This document shows, piece after piece, positions 44,932-53,874 of a stretch of 64,000 bases of DNA. A program made the translations under genes and the position numbers. Source of the DNA: Sphingobium sp. (GTDB taxonomy: Bacteria > Pseudomonadota > Alphaproteobacteria > Sphingomonadales > Sphingomonadaceae); NCBI GenBank assembly GCA_009360885.1, contig SPEL01000002.1:434001-498000 (forward strand), read 5' to 3'. The notes under the pieces were generated by a model, which saw only the letters and a list, made by a program, of their open reading frames with translations, was not told the DNA's origin and searched no databases. Each line of letters begins with the position of its first letter. The stretch's first letter is position 1.

Positions 44932-46089
44932 GTGACGCATAATGATCTGGTGATTACCCCCGTTTCCGGCAAGGCCGATCTGCGTGCTTTTGTCGATTTT
45001 GCATGGGACGTGTATCGGGATGATCCCCATTGGGTGCCGCCGCTGAAAAGCGAAGTGTACGGCATCATTCTGCCAGAAAAAAACCCGTGGTTTGAACATG
45101 GTGAGGCGCAATATTTCCTCGCCCGCCGGGGTGGCCGGGTAACAGGGCGGATTTCTGCGCATATCGACCGACTGGTCCTTTCCATGCCCCCTGAACAGGG
45201 CATGGGCCCCGGCACCGGCAATTTCGGCTTTTTCGAGGCACTGGACGAAGAAAGCGGGCAGGCTCTCATCACCGAGGCTGAGAAATGGCTGCGCGGTAAA
45301 GGCATGACACGGGTGATGGGGCCGATTTCCCTATCTATCTGGGAGGAGCCCGGCTTGCTCACCAAAGGGCATGACCATTCCCCCACCGTGATGATGGGCC
45401 ATCATCAACCGCGTTATGAAGGCTGGATAAAGAATGCCGGTTACAGCCCGATCAAAGAACTGCGTACCTATGAACTGGACATCACTAAGGATTTCCCGCC
45501 CCTCATTCAGCGTATCGTCCAATCGGGTGAAAAGAGTGACCGCATCACTATTCGCCGGGTCAATAAGAACAAATTTGATGCAGAGGCCGCTATCATCTTG
45601 CGTATATTGAACGACGCATGGGGCGAAAATTGGGGCTTTGTTCCGATTACCGACCATGAAGTCGCACATTTTGGCAAGCAATTGAAACCCATTGTGTTTG
45701 AGGATCTCATCCGCATTGCCGAATTGGATGGTGAACCTGTCGCGTTCATGATGACACTACCGGACCTGAATGAGGCCACGGCCTCTTTGAACGGTTCGCT
45801 CTTCCCCTTTGGCTGGGCCAAGCTACTGTGGTGGCTCCGTAAACCACAGGTTCGCACAATGCGCGTGCCGCTCATGGGTGTGGTAAAAAAATTGCAAGCA
45901 TCACGCATGGCCAGCCAGCTTGCCTTCATGATGATCGAATATATCCGCCGGGACGCCATCAGCAAATTTGGCTCAACACGCGGTGAAATTGGCTGGGTGC
46001 TGGATGATAATCAGGGCATGAACGCCATTGCCGATGCGATCGATAGCCATATCAACAAAATTTACACCATCTATGAGAAACCGCTGTAA
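44932..46089 (+). CDS. Large GNAT-fold acyltransferase, candidate bacterial ceramide synthase
   Basis: A 385-aa protein of the GNAT type that resembles E. coli YghO. The N-terminal domain contains FAWDVYRDDPHWVPPLKSE and FLARRGGRVTGRISAHID; the end reads FMMIEYIRRD and EIGWVLDDNQGMN. In Caulobacter the N-acyltransferase of ceramide synthesis (bCerS) is annotated as a protein of this kind, and this copy lies 9 kb from spt. It would N-acylate the sphingoid base with acyl-CoA. Start is GTG 44932 with AAAGG 8-12 bases upstream. The family is well supported; the substrate is inference. Confidence 0.72.
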   Translation: MTHNDLVITPVSGKADLRAFVDFAWDVYRDDPHWVPPLKSEVYGIILPEKNPWFEHGEAQYFLARRGGRVTGRISAHIDRLVLSMPPEQGMGPGTGNFGFFEALDEESGQALITEAEKWLRGKGMTRVMGPISLSIWEEPGLLTKGHDHSPTVMMGHHQPRYEGWIKNAGYSPIKELRTYELDITKDFPPLIQRIVQSGEKSDRITIRRVNKNKFDAEAAIILRILNDAWGENWGFVPITDHEVAHFGKQLKPIVFEDLIRIAELDGEPVAFMMTLPDLNEATASLNGSLFPFGWAKLLWWLRKPQVRTMRVPLMGVVKKLQASRMASQLAFMMIEYIRRDAISKFGSTRGEIGWVLDDNQGMNAIADAIDSHINKIYTIYEKPL

Positions 46090-46116
46090 ACGCCTTGTTT
46101 TACAATGGTTGTTATT

Positions 46117-46143
46117 AAAAAAGGGGGCCAGCAGCCCCCTTTC
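46117..46143 (-). terminator. Terminator between the GNAT gene and yqhA-like gene
   Basis: AAAGGGGGC and GCCCCCTTT stem around CAGCA; on the minus strand six T follow, so it chiefly ends the leftward YqhA-like transcript, and may also stop the rightward GNAT transcript. Confidence 0.8.
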
Positions 46144-46166
46144 TCATGCCCGTATAGCGTTCATTT

Positions 46167-46712
46167 TCAATGTTTGGCGGGCGGGTTCGTCATTCGATCT
46201 ACATAGGCAATACCTATAGCGGAAACGATGAAAATCGCGTGGATAATCACCTGCCACATCACTCCCTGCTCCGTTACACGGGCAGCCGGTGTGCCCAGCG
46301 CATTCGCCTCAATGAAGGTCCGCAGCAAATGAATCGATGAAATGCCGATAATCGCCATCGCCAGCTTCACCTTCAGTACACCAGCATTTACATGGCTCAG
46401 CCATTCCGGCTGATCCTTATGACCATTAAGGCCAAGGCGCGACACGAAGGTTTCATACCCACCCACAATCACCATGATGAGCAGGTTAGAAATCATCACC
46501 ACATCAATCAGGCCCAATACCATCAGCATGATCTGCTGTTCGGTAAATTCAAAGGCATGAAGTGTAAGGTGCCATAGCTCCTTCAGGAACAGAAATACAT
46601 AGACGCACTGGGCAACAATCAGGCCGAGATACAGCGGTAGCTGTAACCAACGTGAACTGAAAATAAGCAGCGGAAGAGGCCGAAGAGGCGCATTTGCAGG
46701 ATCATCATTCAT
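46167..46712 (-). CDS. UPF0114 (YqhA) family inner-membrane protein
   Basis: A 181-aa protein with four hydrophobic segments: about 24-44, 60-85, 113-133 and 152-172. The block [20 protein letters not shown] and the following FVSRL are characteristic of UPF0114. Function not established. It is alone on its strand, with a terminator at its 3' end. Confidence 0.9.
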   Translation of the reverse strand: MNDDPANAPLRPLPLLIFSSRWLQLPLYLGLIVAQCVYVFLFLKELWHLTLHAFEFTEQQIMLMVLGLIDVVMISNLLIMVIVGGYETFVSRLGLNGHKDQPEWLSHVNAGVLKVKLAMAIIGISSIHLLRTFIEANALGTPAARVTEQGVMWQVIIHAIFIVSAIGIAYVDRMTNPPAKH

Positions 46713-46802
46713 GCCCCGGCCCCTAACGCATTTTTATGACAGAGAAAACCGCGTCTTCGAGCAAATTACAAGATATGGCTTTCCGGCCTTCCCGTATATC
46801 CT

Positions 46803-47357
46803 TCATGCAGGCATGGCAAAAGCGGGTTGCGCCAGCCGGCTGGAATGATCCCGAATATCAGCAGGCCACCCAGATATAGCAGCGGCAAAAGCGGCTTCAT
46901 CACCCGTGTAAAGCGCTCGCATAGCTCCTTCATAACCGGGTAGATTTCCAGCCATCGCCATTGAAAACGCATAAGAGGCATCCATCGCCTGCCGCGCGGC
47001 TAAGCCGGGGTCTTCCTGTTTGCTGGCAGCCTCCACCAACTTGCGTAATGTGACCGATGCACCACCTTTTTGCGTAGCAAGCCACTCCCAATGACGCGGC
47101 AATAATGTGACCTCTCGCGCCCTCACTCCCAGATTAGGGCGACCGCGACCGCGCGGTGCAGCCGCCTTCCCCTGAGCGGCATCCGTAGGCGCAGAATCCT
47201 CGCGCAGATCAATATCGACCTGCTTGCCATTCTCATCATCGAACAACAAGGCTGCCTGCGCGCTCTCCCCCATGGAACGCAAAGCAGTGCGAACCTCATC
47301 CTCGCTACCGGATAGGATTTTCTTATCCCCGACAAAGATGGTCATATTGGTCATCAT
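46803..47357 (-). CDS. DUF2239 protein, possible ribbon-helix-helix repressor
   Basis: Start at the ATG 47357 (184 aa), preceded by AAGGA at good spacing; the frame upstream is the promoter read as protein. The N-terminal 50 residues (MTIFVGDKKILSGSEDEV) form a small acidic domain, followed by an alanine/arginine linker with RGRGRPNLGVRAREVTLLPR. The segment VTLLPRHWEWLATQKGG-ASVTLRKLVEAA looks like the strand-helix-helix pattern of a ribbon-helix-helix DNA-binding domain. The function of DUF2239 is unknown; the fold is inference. Confidence 0.8.
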   Translation of the reverse strand: MMTNMTIFVGDKKILSGSEDEVRTALRSMGESAQAALLFDDENGKQVDIDLREDSAPTDAAQGKAAAPRGRGRPNLGVRAREVTLLPRHWEWLATQKGGASVTLRKLVEAASKQEDPGLAARQAMDASYAFSMAMAGNLPGYEGAMRALYTGDEAAFAAAISGWPADIRDHSSRLAQPAFAMPA

Positions 47358-47377
47358 TTTCTTCCTTTCGGAGGAAA

Positions 47378-47417
47378 ATAATATACCCGGATAAAATAAA
47401 GTCAATATCACCCGGGT
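47378..47417 (-). promoter_or_regulatory. Sigma-70 promoter with two CCGGGT elements upstream of the DUF2239 gene
   Basis: On the minus strand, TTGACT (47405-47400), a 16-base spacer and TATTAT (47383-47378) form a near-consensus promoter about 20 bases upstream of the start. CCGGGT occurs twice in the same orientation, at 47415-47410 (within the palindrome ACCCGGGT) and at 47390-47385 (in the spacer), 25 bases apart and each followed by an AT-rich ATATT. This is the layout of a repressor site over a strong promoter. Confidence 0.6.
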
Positions 47418-47439
47418 AATTTATTCAGGTCAGAAAAAG

Positions 47440-48213
47440 CTAATCGCGTAGTTCCACCCAGACCGGCGCATGATCGCTCGCTTTTTCCCGGCCACGATGG
47501 TCCTTATCTACCTGAGCCGTCACCAAACGATCTGCCGCGACAGGAGAAAGCAACAAATGGTCGATGCGAAAGCCCGCATTGCGTGGCCATGCACCGGCCT
47601 GATAATCCCAATAGGTCCACACCCCGCCCGCCGGGTGAATACTGGCAAGGGCATCTGTCCACCCATCACCTAACATCGCCCGATAAGCAGTGCGGCTCTC
47701 CGGCTGCATCAGCGCGTCATCCTGCATTGCCTGTGTCGCATAAACATCTCTGTCATAGGGAATGACATTATAATCGCCTGCGAGAATCGTTGGAACTTCT
47801 TCTGCCCAAATCGCTGCGGCCCGGTCCCGCAGGCGCTTCATCCAACGGAGCTTATAATCAAATTTCGGCCCCGGGCAGGGATTGCCATTGGGGAGATAAA
47901 TCGACGCGACCCTTACGCCTTTCGCATCTGCTTCCAGATAGCGACTATGCTCGTCTTCAGCTTCGCCGGGCAGGCCACGCAATATCTCTACTGGCTGTTC
48001 ACCGCGCGCAAGGATAGCAACACCGTTAAATCCCTTTTGCCCATGCCACAGCGCACCATAGCCAGCCCCCTCAATATCTTTAATCGGGAAACTGTCATCA
48101 GAGGTTTTAATCTCCTGAAGGCAAGCAATATCAGGCTGAGTTTCCTCCAGCCATTCAATGAGACGCGGCAAACGGGCTTTGATACCGTTAATGTTAAATG
48201 TGGCTATACGCAT
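47440..48213 (-). CDS. xth: Exodeoxyribonuclease III (AP endonuclease)
   Basis: A 257-aa exonuclease/endonuclease/phosphatase-fold enzyme that cuts DNA at abasic sites and trims 3' ends. It opens MRIATFNINGIKARLPRL with the active-site asparagine, then CLQEIKTSDD (the metal-binding glutamate), AGDYNVIPYDRDVY and the closing SDHAPVWVEL with the catalytic Asp-His pair. Normal length. Confidence 0.96.
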   Translation of the reverse strand: MRIATFNINGIKARLPRLIEWLEETQPDIACLQEIKTSDDSFPIKDIEGAGYGALWHGQKGFNGVAILARGEQPVEILRGLPGEAEDEHSRYLEADAKGVRVASIYLPNGNPCPGPKFDYKLRWMKRLRDRAAAIWAEEVPTILAGDYNVIPYDRDVYATQAMQDDALMQPESRTAYRAMLGDGWTDALASIHPAGGVWTYWDYQAGAWPRNAGFRIDHLLLSPVAADRLVTAQVDKDHRGREKASDHAPVWVELRD

Positions 48214-48288
48214 AGGCCATCAGGAAGCGGAAACGGTCCGCCTCGTCAAGTAGCCAGCATCAAGGAACCCACAATCTAATAGCGAAAA

Positions 48289-48615
48289 TCAAACCGCGAA
48301 GCTGGTTCCGCAACCACAGCCCGCAACGGCATTGGGATTCGTCACTTTAAAGGCTGCGCCGCCCAGCTCTTCGACATAATCAACCGCCGATCCGCGAACC
48401 AGATCAAGGCTGAACGGATCGACAACTAATGTCACGCCATCGGTTTCTACCGAGAGGTCATCCCCTTCCGCCGCATCGGCCAGACCAAAACGATATTGAA
48501 AGCCAGAGCAGCCGCCCCCTTCCACCGATAATCGTAATATTGCTGGCTTTGCTTGCTTTTGGGCAATCCATGCGACGCGCGCCGCGGCGGATGAAGTGAG
48601 CGTGATGTCAGTCAT
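48289..48615 (-). CDS. erpA: ErpA-like A-type iron-sulfur carrier
   Basis: A 108-aa A-type carrier starting at ATG 48615 (MTDITLTSSAAARV). The three ligand cysteines are present in GGGCSGFQYRF and CGCGTSF. The frame runs on upstream to 48801, but that part is unlike the family. The ATG lacks a clear purine-rich ribosome site, so translation may be weak or leaderless. It is distinct from SufA (1422-1781) by lineage motifs such as SGFQYRFGLAD. Confidence 0.9.
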   Translation of the reverse strand: MTDITLTSSAAARVAWIAQKQAKPAILRLSVEGGGCSGFQYRFGLADAAEGDDLSVETDGVTLVVDPFSLDLVRGSAVDYVEELGGAAFKVTNPNAVAGCGCGTSFAV

Positions 48616-48771
48616 GAAGGGAAGATAGGCGTCCCGCCCCTGCATCACAAGCCCCTGCATCACGGGGAGCGACCACCAACAGCGCCCATTGGTGCAACCA
48701 GCCTGTTTCGATCCACGCTCCCACATGGGGAAGAACTTCGCCATAGGCCGCGCTGACAGCAGACAGACATG

Positions 48772-48793
48772 AAAAAGGCGCCCCGCAGGCGCC
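48772..48793 (-). terminator. Terminator after the M23 peptidase gene
   Basis: On the minus strand a stem of GGCGCC with GGCGCC around a 5-base loop is followed by five T, 32 bases after the stop at 48825. Confidence 0.85.
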
Positions 48794-48824
48794 TCATCCA
48801 TTTTCAGTGAGTGTGAACGGCTTA

Positions 48825-49607
48825 TTATTTCGAAGCCATTTTCTCTTCACGACCAGTCGGCCCGCCTAAGGCAACCGCACCAGCGCTATTAAGCGCCATT
48901 GCACGCTCGCTACCGGTGATGAACGGTTCCGGATTGATCGCAACGCCAGCCACGCGGATTTCATAATGCAAATGGCTGCCGGTGGAACGCCCCGTAGACC
49001 CCATCAAGCCAATGAGCTGACCGCGACGAACGCGCTCATTCGGCTTTACCAGCAATTTGGAAAGATGGCCGTAGCGCGTTGCTGTGTCATTACCATGATT
49101 GATTTCGATAAGGTTGCCATAGCCGTTCATCCACTGCGAACGATTGATGATACCGTCAGCGGCCGCATAAATGGGGGTTCCAACCGGGCCACGGATATCC
49201 AGCCCCTTGTGCATGCGTACACGACCGTTGAACGGATCATTACGCGCACCAAAATTGCTTGTCAGGCTAAGGCTATCAACCGGGCGGCCTGTGGGAATGT
49301 AAATAGTCGCACGGGCAGCAGGCATGCCGCCATTATCAAGGCGCTTCCAACTGGAGTGCAAATTGGCGAAGGTCGCATCTTCACCCTTGAATACCGGACG
49401 GTCTGCCAGACCAAGATCATCACTGAACGGATCATCATCATTATCAACGGCCATTTCCGCTGGTTTCTGCACCGTATCGGCCTTGGCAGGAACCGCAGCA
49501 GCGCACAAAGCTGCGGCGAAGATGGCAAATGCTGTTTTGATTTTTCTTGCGGAAGGATGGAACCGACCAAAGCCGAAATCATTATATTCTGCGTTAGTCT
49601 TAACCAT
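48825..49607 (-). CDS. M23-family (LytM-domain) peptidase, secreted
   Basis: Start at ATG 49607 (260 aa); an in-frame stretch upstream to 49706 has no signal-like features. A hydrophobic segment (about 21-41, ending AKA) should be a signal peptide or anchor. The LytM domain has HKGLDIRGPVGTPIYA with the first two zinc ligands and HLHYEIR with the third, so it can be active. It hydrolyses peptidoglycan cross-links or activates amidases. A paralogue of different architecture lies at 19241-20857. Confidence 0.9.
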   Translation of the reverse strand: MVKTNAEYNDFGFGRFHPSARKIKTAFAIFAAALCAAAVPAKADTVQKPAEMAVDNDDDPFSDDLGLADRPVFKGEDATFANLHSSWKRLDNGGMPAARATIYIPTGRPVDSLSLTSNFGARNDPFNGRVRMHKGLDIRGPVGTPIYAAADGIINRSQWMNGYGNLIEINHGNDTATRYGHLSKLLVKPNERVRRGQLIGLMGSTGRSTGSHLHYEIRVAGVAINPEPFITGSERAMALNSAGAVALGGPTGREEKMASK

Positions 49608-49709
49608 GCGACCCCATTTCTGCACCGAATTTTGCGACCCGGCGGATTTGAAAATCATTAATAAATGCAGATACATCTGCCCCGTAGCCATGTTTCTGCC
49701 ACACAAACC

Positions 49710-50642
49710 TTAATAGGCAAGCGGCATATAATAATCCCGCGTTAAACCGGCCTCGTGGCGCGCTGAGTCGTTGAACGGAGGTTTCAAACGCCCCCTAAAG
49801 TGACGATTAACGAGGGCCTGATAATGCTCAGCCGGTACGAATCCCCGGCTTTTTGTGCCATATTCGAACCATTTCGTGCCAAAATGAACATGGCGAATTT
49901 CATCGCGCACTATGCGCCCCAGCATTTTCGCCGAAATAGCATCACCGGCCTGTGTAAATTTTTCTATCGTGACCGGGGTGATGTCGAGCGCACGAGCCTC
50001 CAGCACCATTGGCACAATAGCGAGCCGAGCCAGAACATCATGGGCCGTTTCATCCGCCGACTGCCACAATCCGCCATGGGCTGGCAACGCTCCGTAATGA
50101 CTGCCCAGTTGCGCCAGACGCCGATCCAGCAGCGCGAAATGCATTGCTTCATCTGCGCCAACACTCAACCAGTCATCCACAAAATCACGCGGCATTCCGG
50201 CCCCGAACCTTCCGACCATGTCAAAGGCCAGATCAATGGCGATAAATTCAATATGGGCCAGAGCATGCAGTATCGTGATCCGCGACCGATCTGACCCACC
50301 CTTGCCGCGCCGGGGCATCTGACTGGGGGGCAGTAATTCGGGCCGGTCCGGCCATGCAGGCTGATCCGGCATCGCAACATCGAAGCAATGTTCATACCGC
50401 CCCAGCCGCCACCCCCGCGTGATCTGCCGCGCGACCATCAGTTTCTCACGAGGATCAGCGGTCAGCAGCACCCGGCGACAGGCGGAGGCGATTGATTCCT
50501 GCGCCCGCAAACATGCCGACGGGTTTTCTCGCAGCTCCTGCAAACATGCCGACGCGCTTTCTGTCCGCTCTGGCAAACATGCCGACGCGCTTTCTGTCCG
50601 CTCTGGCAAACATGCCGACGCGGATACCCCCCCGCCCTTCAT
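49710..50642 (-). CDS. DUF455 ferritin-like protein with tandem-repeat N-terminus
   Basis: A 310-aa protein if started at the ATG 50642, which has a G-rich site in front; a TTG at 50654 is the alternative. From about residue 45 the sequence is a DUF455 ferritin-like helical protein: WRLGRYEHCFDV, HALAHIEFIAIDLAFDM, DEAMHFALLDRRL and VRDEIRHVHFG carry the Glu/His ligands of a di-iron site, reminiscent of MiaE-like hydroxylases. The N-terminal 45-50 residues are five 11-residue units (ASACLPERTES-like), encoded by the 33-bp repeat. Function unknown. Confidence 0.85.
   Translation of the reverse strand: MKGGGVSASACLPERTESASACLPERTESASACLQELRENPSACLRAQESIASACRRVLLTADPREKLMVARQITRGWRLGRYEHCFDVAMPDQPAWPDRPELLPPSQMPRRGKGGSDRSRITILHALAHIEFIAIDLAFDMVGRFGAGMPRDFVDDWLSVGADEAMHFALLDRRLAQLGSHYGALPAHGGLWQSADETAHDVLARLAIVPMVLEARALDITPVTIEKFTQAGDAISAKMLGRIVRDEIRHVHFGTKWFEYGTKSRGFVPAEHYQALVNRHFRGRLKPPFNDSARHEAGLTRDYYMPLAY
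50507..50619. repeat. 33-bp tandem repeat inside the DUF455 gene
   Basis: The core GCAAACATGCCGAC recurs at 50507, 50540, 50573 and 50606, exactly 33 bases apart; the 19 bases after it are identical in the second and third copies and diverged in the first. Thirty-three bases is 11 codons, so copy number can change without a frameshift. Confidence 0.95.
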
Positions 50643-50654
50643 TATCCCCCACAA

Positions 50655-51116
50655 TCAAAGCGCCTTTGCCGCCTCCAGCACTTCAGCAGCATGGCCTTTA
50701 ACCTTCACCTTAGGCCATACATGGCGAACCACCCCAGTCGCATCGATCAGGAAAGTGGCACGGGCAATGCCCATATAGGTGCGGCCATACATGCTTTTCT
50801 CAACCCATGTGCCGAATGCCTCACACACAGCGCCTTCCTCGTCAGAGGCTAACAGCACGGATAGGCCATATTTATCGCGAAATTTCGCTAATCTGGCGGG
50901 TTTATCCTTCGACACGCCAATAACCGTCACACCAGCAGCGGAAAATTCCCCTGCCAGTTCGGTGAAGTCCTTCGCTTCATTGGTGCAACCCGGCGTATCC
51001 GCCTTCGGATAGAAATAGACCACCAGCTTCTGCCCGCTATAGCGCGACAAAGGAAATGCCCCGCCATCAGCATCCACCAATGTCACATTAGGGGTCGCCT
51101 CGCCTGTTTCGAGCAT
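50655..51116 (-). CDS. bcp: Thiol peroxidase of the BCP/PrxQ type
   Basis: A 153-aa peroxiredoxin reducing hydroperoxides. The peroxidatic cysteine lies in YPKADTPGCTNEAKDF (about residue 45). In many PrxQ proteins a resolving cysteine follows five residues later; here that position is lysine, so it should work as a 1-Cys type or use another cysteine (one lies at about residue 99, in GAVCEAFGTW). It lies 3 bases after glnE and directly upstream of the DUF455 gene, forming a run of leftward genes. Confidence 0.95.
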   Translation of the reverse strand: MLETGEATPNVTLVDADGGAFPLSRYSGQKLVVYFYPKADTPGCTNEAKDFTELAGEFSAAGVTVIGVSKDKPARLAKFRDKYGLSVLLASDEEGAVCEAFGTWVEKSMYGRTYMGIARATFLIDATGVVRHVWPKVKVKGHAAEVLEAAKAL

Positions 51117-51119
51117 GGT

Positions 51120-53834
51120 TCAGTCTTCCTTATCCGAAACGCTGGCGACAACCGCGCCCCAGCTTTGCGCAATGCTTTGCCGCGCTTCTGCCAGCATATC
51201 AAGCAGTTCGCTCCAGCTCTTCGCCCCACAACGCTGCGCCACCAGCAATTGCGTCGCCTCTGGCGGCTCGGTGGAACCGGGCGACACCAGCCGTGACACG
51301 ATGAGATAACGCGTCAGCAAATCATATGCCCCGATGAGGGAGGCGGGCAATAACCCGGCCTGTATCAAACCAGCCACTGCCCCGCCCAGATCAGGGTCAA
51401 ACGCCGTGCGCCCGGTGAGCTGCATCACCTGCACCAGAAACTCCAGATCGACCAGACCTCCCGGAGCGAGCTTCACGTCCAGCGGCCCTGCCGGCTGCTT
51501 ATGCGCCGATATGGTGGCGCGCATCTCCACCGCCTGACGCCGCAATTCTGCAGCATCTCTGGGTTCCAGCAATACCGTGTCGATGACCTGCTGCACCGCC
51601 GCCCGCGCCGCGTCAGAGCCGAAAATGGGCCGGGCGCGGGTCAATGCCAGATGCTCCCAGGTCCAGGCATTATCCTGCTGATAGCGGGCAAAGCTGGTCA
51701 CACTGGCGGCAATCAGCCCCTGCGCCCCGAAAGGCCGCAAACGCGTATCCACCTCATAAAGCGGGCCAGAAGCCGTTGGCACCGATAGTGCATTACCAAT
51801 GCGCTGGGCCAGACGATTGAAATATTGCGTCGCCCCCAGTGGCTTGCGCCCATCTGATTCCGTCTCATGATCGCCCGTGAAGAGGTAAATAAGATCAAGA
51901 TCAGAGGCATGGGTCAGTGCCCCGCCGCCCAGCCGCCCCAGAGCAACAATGACCAGTTCACCGCCCGACACAGTGCCATGGCTATTGGCAAACTCCCTCT
52001 GCGTTGCCTGCGCCAGCACCTCTACCGCGCCGCGCGCCAGACGGCCATAACCGCGCCCAACCTCCAGCGGATCCACCGCCCCGCACACAATCTGCGCACC
52101 AAGGGCAAAACGCCGCTCACCAATTTTCTGCCGCACCCTGTCCAGCACGGTCTGATAATCATCACCCTGTTCGGACCGGCCCAACCAACGCGTCAGCACA
52201 TCCAGCGCCGGTATAGGCTCCAGCGCGCTCGCATCAATCAAACCATCCAGCAGTTCGGCTCGCCTTGCCAGATCATCCGCCAGCACCGGCGCATGAGATA
52301 ATATCTCCACCAGCATCGTGACCAGAGCAGGTCGCGCCGCCAACAATTTGAAGAAATTAATCGCACTGGGCAGGCGCTGGATCATGTCATCCAGCCGGTT
52401 GAGCGCAGCCACCGGGTCTGGCGCGCTGGCAAGGCCCGCAAAGAGGACGGGCAACAATTCTTCCAGTGCCTCCCTCGCCCCGGCGCTCCGCAAGGCGCGT
52501 GCGTCACCCGCACGCCAGCGGGTAATGCGCGCCGCTACCACGCTGGCATCGGGGAAGCCCATATCGGTAAGTTGCCCGATCAGACCATCCGTGTCGGTTG
52601 AGAGATGAGCGCCTTCTTTTTCCGGGGCGAGCTGATCGTAGTTACGCCCCACCCATGTTACATGTGGCCGCAATGTTGCGATGAGCGCTTCTCCGTCTGC
52701 CAATCCATGCAGATGCGCCACATTAGACAGCGCGGCGTCAGCAGCGGGCAATTCATGCGTCTGGCGATCATCCACCATTTGCAGACGATGCTCAATCGTA
52801 CGGAAAAGAACATAGGCCTCATCCAGATTGCCCGCGACATCGGCACTGATAATCCCCGCGTCACGCAGTGCCACCAAAGCATCACGCGTCGCGCCCACAC
52901 GCAAATCGGGCTGACGCCCGCCATGGATGAGCTGATGCACCTGCGCGAAAAACTCAACCTCTCTTATACCGCCGCGACCTCGTTTCAGATCATAGCCGGG
53001 GCCAAAAGCCTGCCCCCCGGCATAATGGTCCCTTATGCGGCGGCTAATGTCCAAAATCGCATCAATCGCGCCGAAGTCCAGCGAACGCCGCCACACAAAG
53101 GGCCGGATGGAGTTCAGGAAATACTCACCCAGCGTCCTGTCCCCCGCGCAAATGCGGGAACGAATAAAGGCCGCCTGCTCCCAGCCCAGCGCCATGCTCT
53201 CATAATAGCTGATCGCGGCCTCCACCGGCAAGGCGATGGGCGTGGCCTCTGGCGACGGACGCAGGCGCAAATCCACCCGGAACACATATCCATCACCATC
53301 ACGGGCAGAGAGGATTTCACTCATCCGGCGCCCTAGCCGCACAGCAGCCTCCACCGGTTCTTCCCGCGCCCGGCGAGGCAGGGTTTGCGGGTCGAATATC
53401 AATATCGGGTCAATATCAGAGCTGTAATTGAGTTCGCGGCTGCCATGTTTACCCAGTGCAATCACCGCAAATCCGCGTGGTTCCTCATCGGGGTAACGCT
53501 CGGCAAAGGCAGCCATCAGAGCCGTCTCTACGGCTTCGTCGGCGAAATCAGAAAGGGTGCGGGTGACACGGTTAAAATCCCACGCCCCGGCGAGGTCGGC
53601 TACTGCCGTTACCAGCGCCAATGCACCGCGCTTGCGCCGCAACGCCTGCACCACAGAAGATGCACCATCGCCTGCTTGCTCCACCAACGCCCACGCGCCA
53701 GCGTCATCTCCTGCGGCCAGCAGCGTAGAAATTTCGGGATAACGTGCCTCCATCCCGGACAAAAACGGGGCGAAACTACATGCCCGTTCCAGTCCACCTG
53801 CCCAATCCACCCTGCCCTTTTCGCCCATTATCAT
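51120..53834 (-). CDS. glnE: Bifunctional glutamine synthetase adenylyltransferase/deadenylyltransferase
   Basis: A 904-aa enzyme that adds AMP to, or removes it from, glutamine synthetase in response to PII status. Two nucleotidyltransferase domains are present: the N-terminal one with ELNYSSDIDPILIFD and the C-terminal one with GGGALTHASDLDLIYLF. A helical linker and the KRGRGGIREVEFFAQ block between them are typical, as is the closing LAPGGLVDLEFLVQ. Length is slightly shorter than in E. coli. Confidence 0.97.
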   Translation of the reverse strand: MIMGEKGRVDWAGGLERACSFAPFLSGMEARYPEISTLLAAGDDAGAWALVEQAGDGASSVVQALRRKRGALALVTAVADLAGAWDFNRVTRTLSDFADEAVETALMAAFAERYPDEEPRGFAVIALGKHGSRELNYSSDIDPILIFDPQTLPRRAREEPVEAAVRLGRRMSEILSARDGDGYVFRVDLRLRPSPEATPIALPVEAAISYYESMALGWEQAAFIRSRICAGDRTLGEYFLNSIRPFVWRRSLDFGAIDAILDISRRIRDHYAGGQAFGPGYDLKRGRGGIREVEFFAQVHQLIHGGRQPDLRVGATRDALVALRDAGIISADVAGNLDEAYVLFRTIEHRLQMVDDRQTHELPAADAALSNVAHLHGLADGEALIATLRPHVTWVGRNYDQLAPEKEGAHLSTDTDGLIGQLTDMGFPDASVVAARITRWRAGDARALRSAGAREALEELLPVLFAGLASAPDPVAALNRLDDMIQRLPSAINFFKLLAARPALVTMLVEILSHAPVLADDLARRAELLDGLIDASALEPIPALDVLTRWLGRSEQGDDYQTVLDRVRQKIGERRFALGAQIVCGAVDPLEVGRGYGRLARGAVEVLAQATQREFANSHGTVSGGELVIVALGRLGGGALTHASDLDLIYLFTGDHETESDGRKPLGATQYFNRLAQRIGNALSVPTASGPLYEVDTRLRPFGAQGLIAASVTSFARYQQDNAWTWEHLALTRARPIFGSDAARAAVQQVIDTVLLEPRDAAELRRQAVEMRATISAHKQPAGPLDVKLAPGGLVDLEFLVQVMQLTGRTAFDPDLGGAVAGLIQAGLLPASLIGAYDLLTRYLIVSRLVSPGSTEPPEATQLLVAQRCGAKSWSELLDMLAEARQSIAQSWGAVVASVSDKED

Positions 53835-53874
53835 GCCCTTAACGCTCTATATCCATCTATTCATCGATTCTGAT

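Noticed and set aside
47371-47425. CCGGGT elements as a CRISPR-like repeat
   Set aside because: Only two short copies, 25 bases apart, over a promoter; no spacers and no cas genes.
48616-48801. N-terminal extension of ErpA (62 codons)
   Set aside because: The part before MTDITLTSS has clustered Met, Trp and Cys and no family match; it overlaps the neighbouring terminator.
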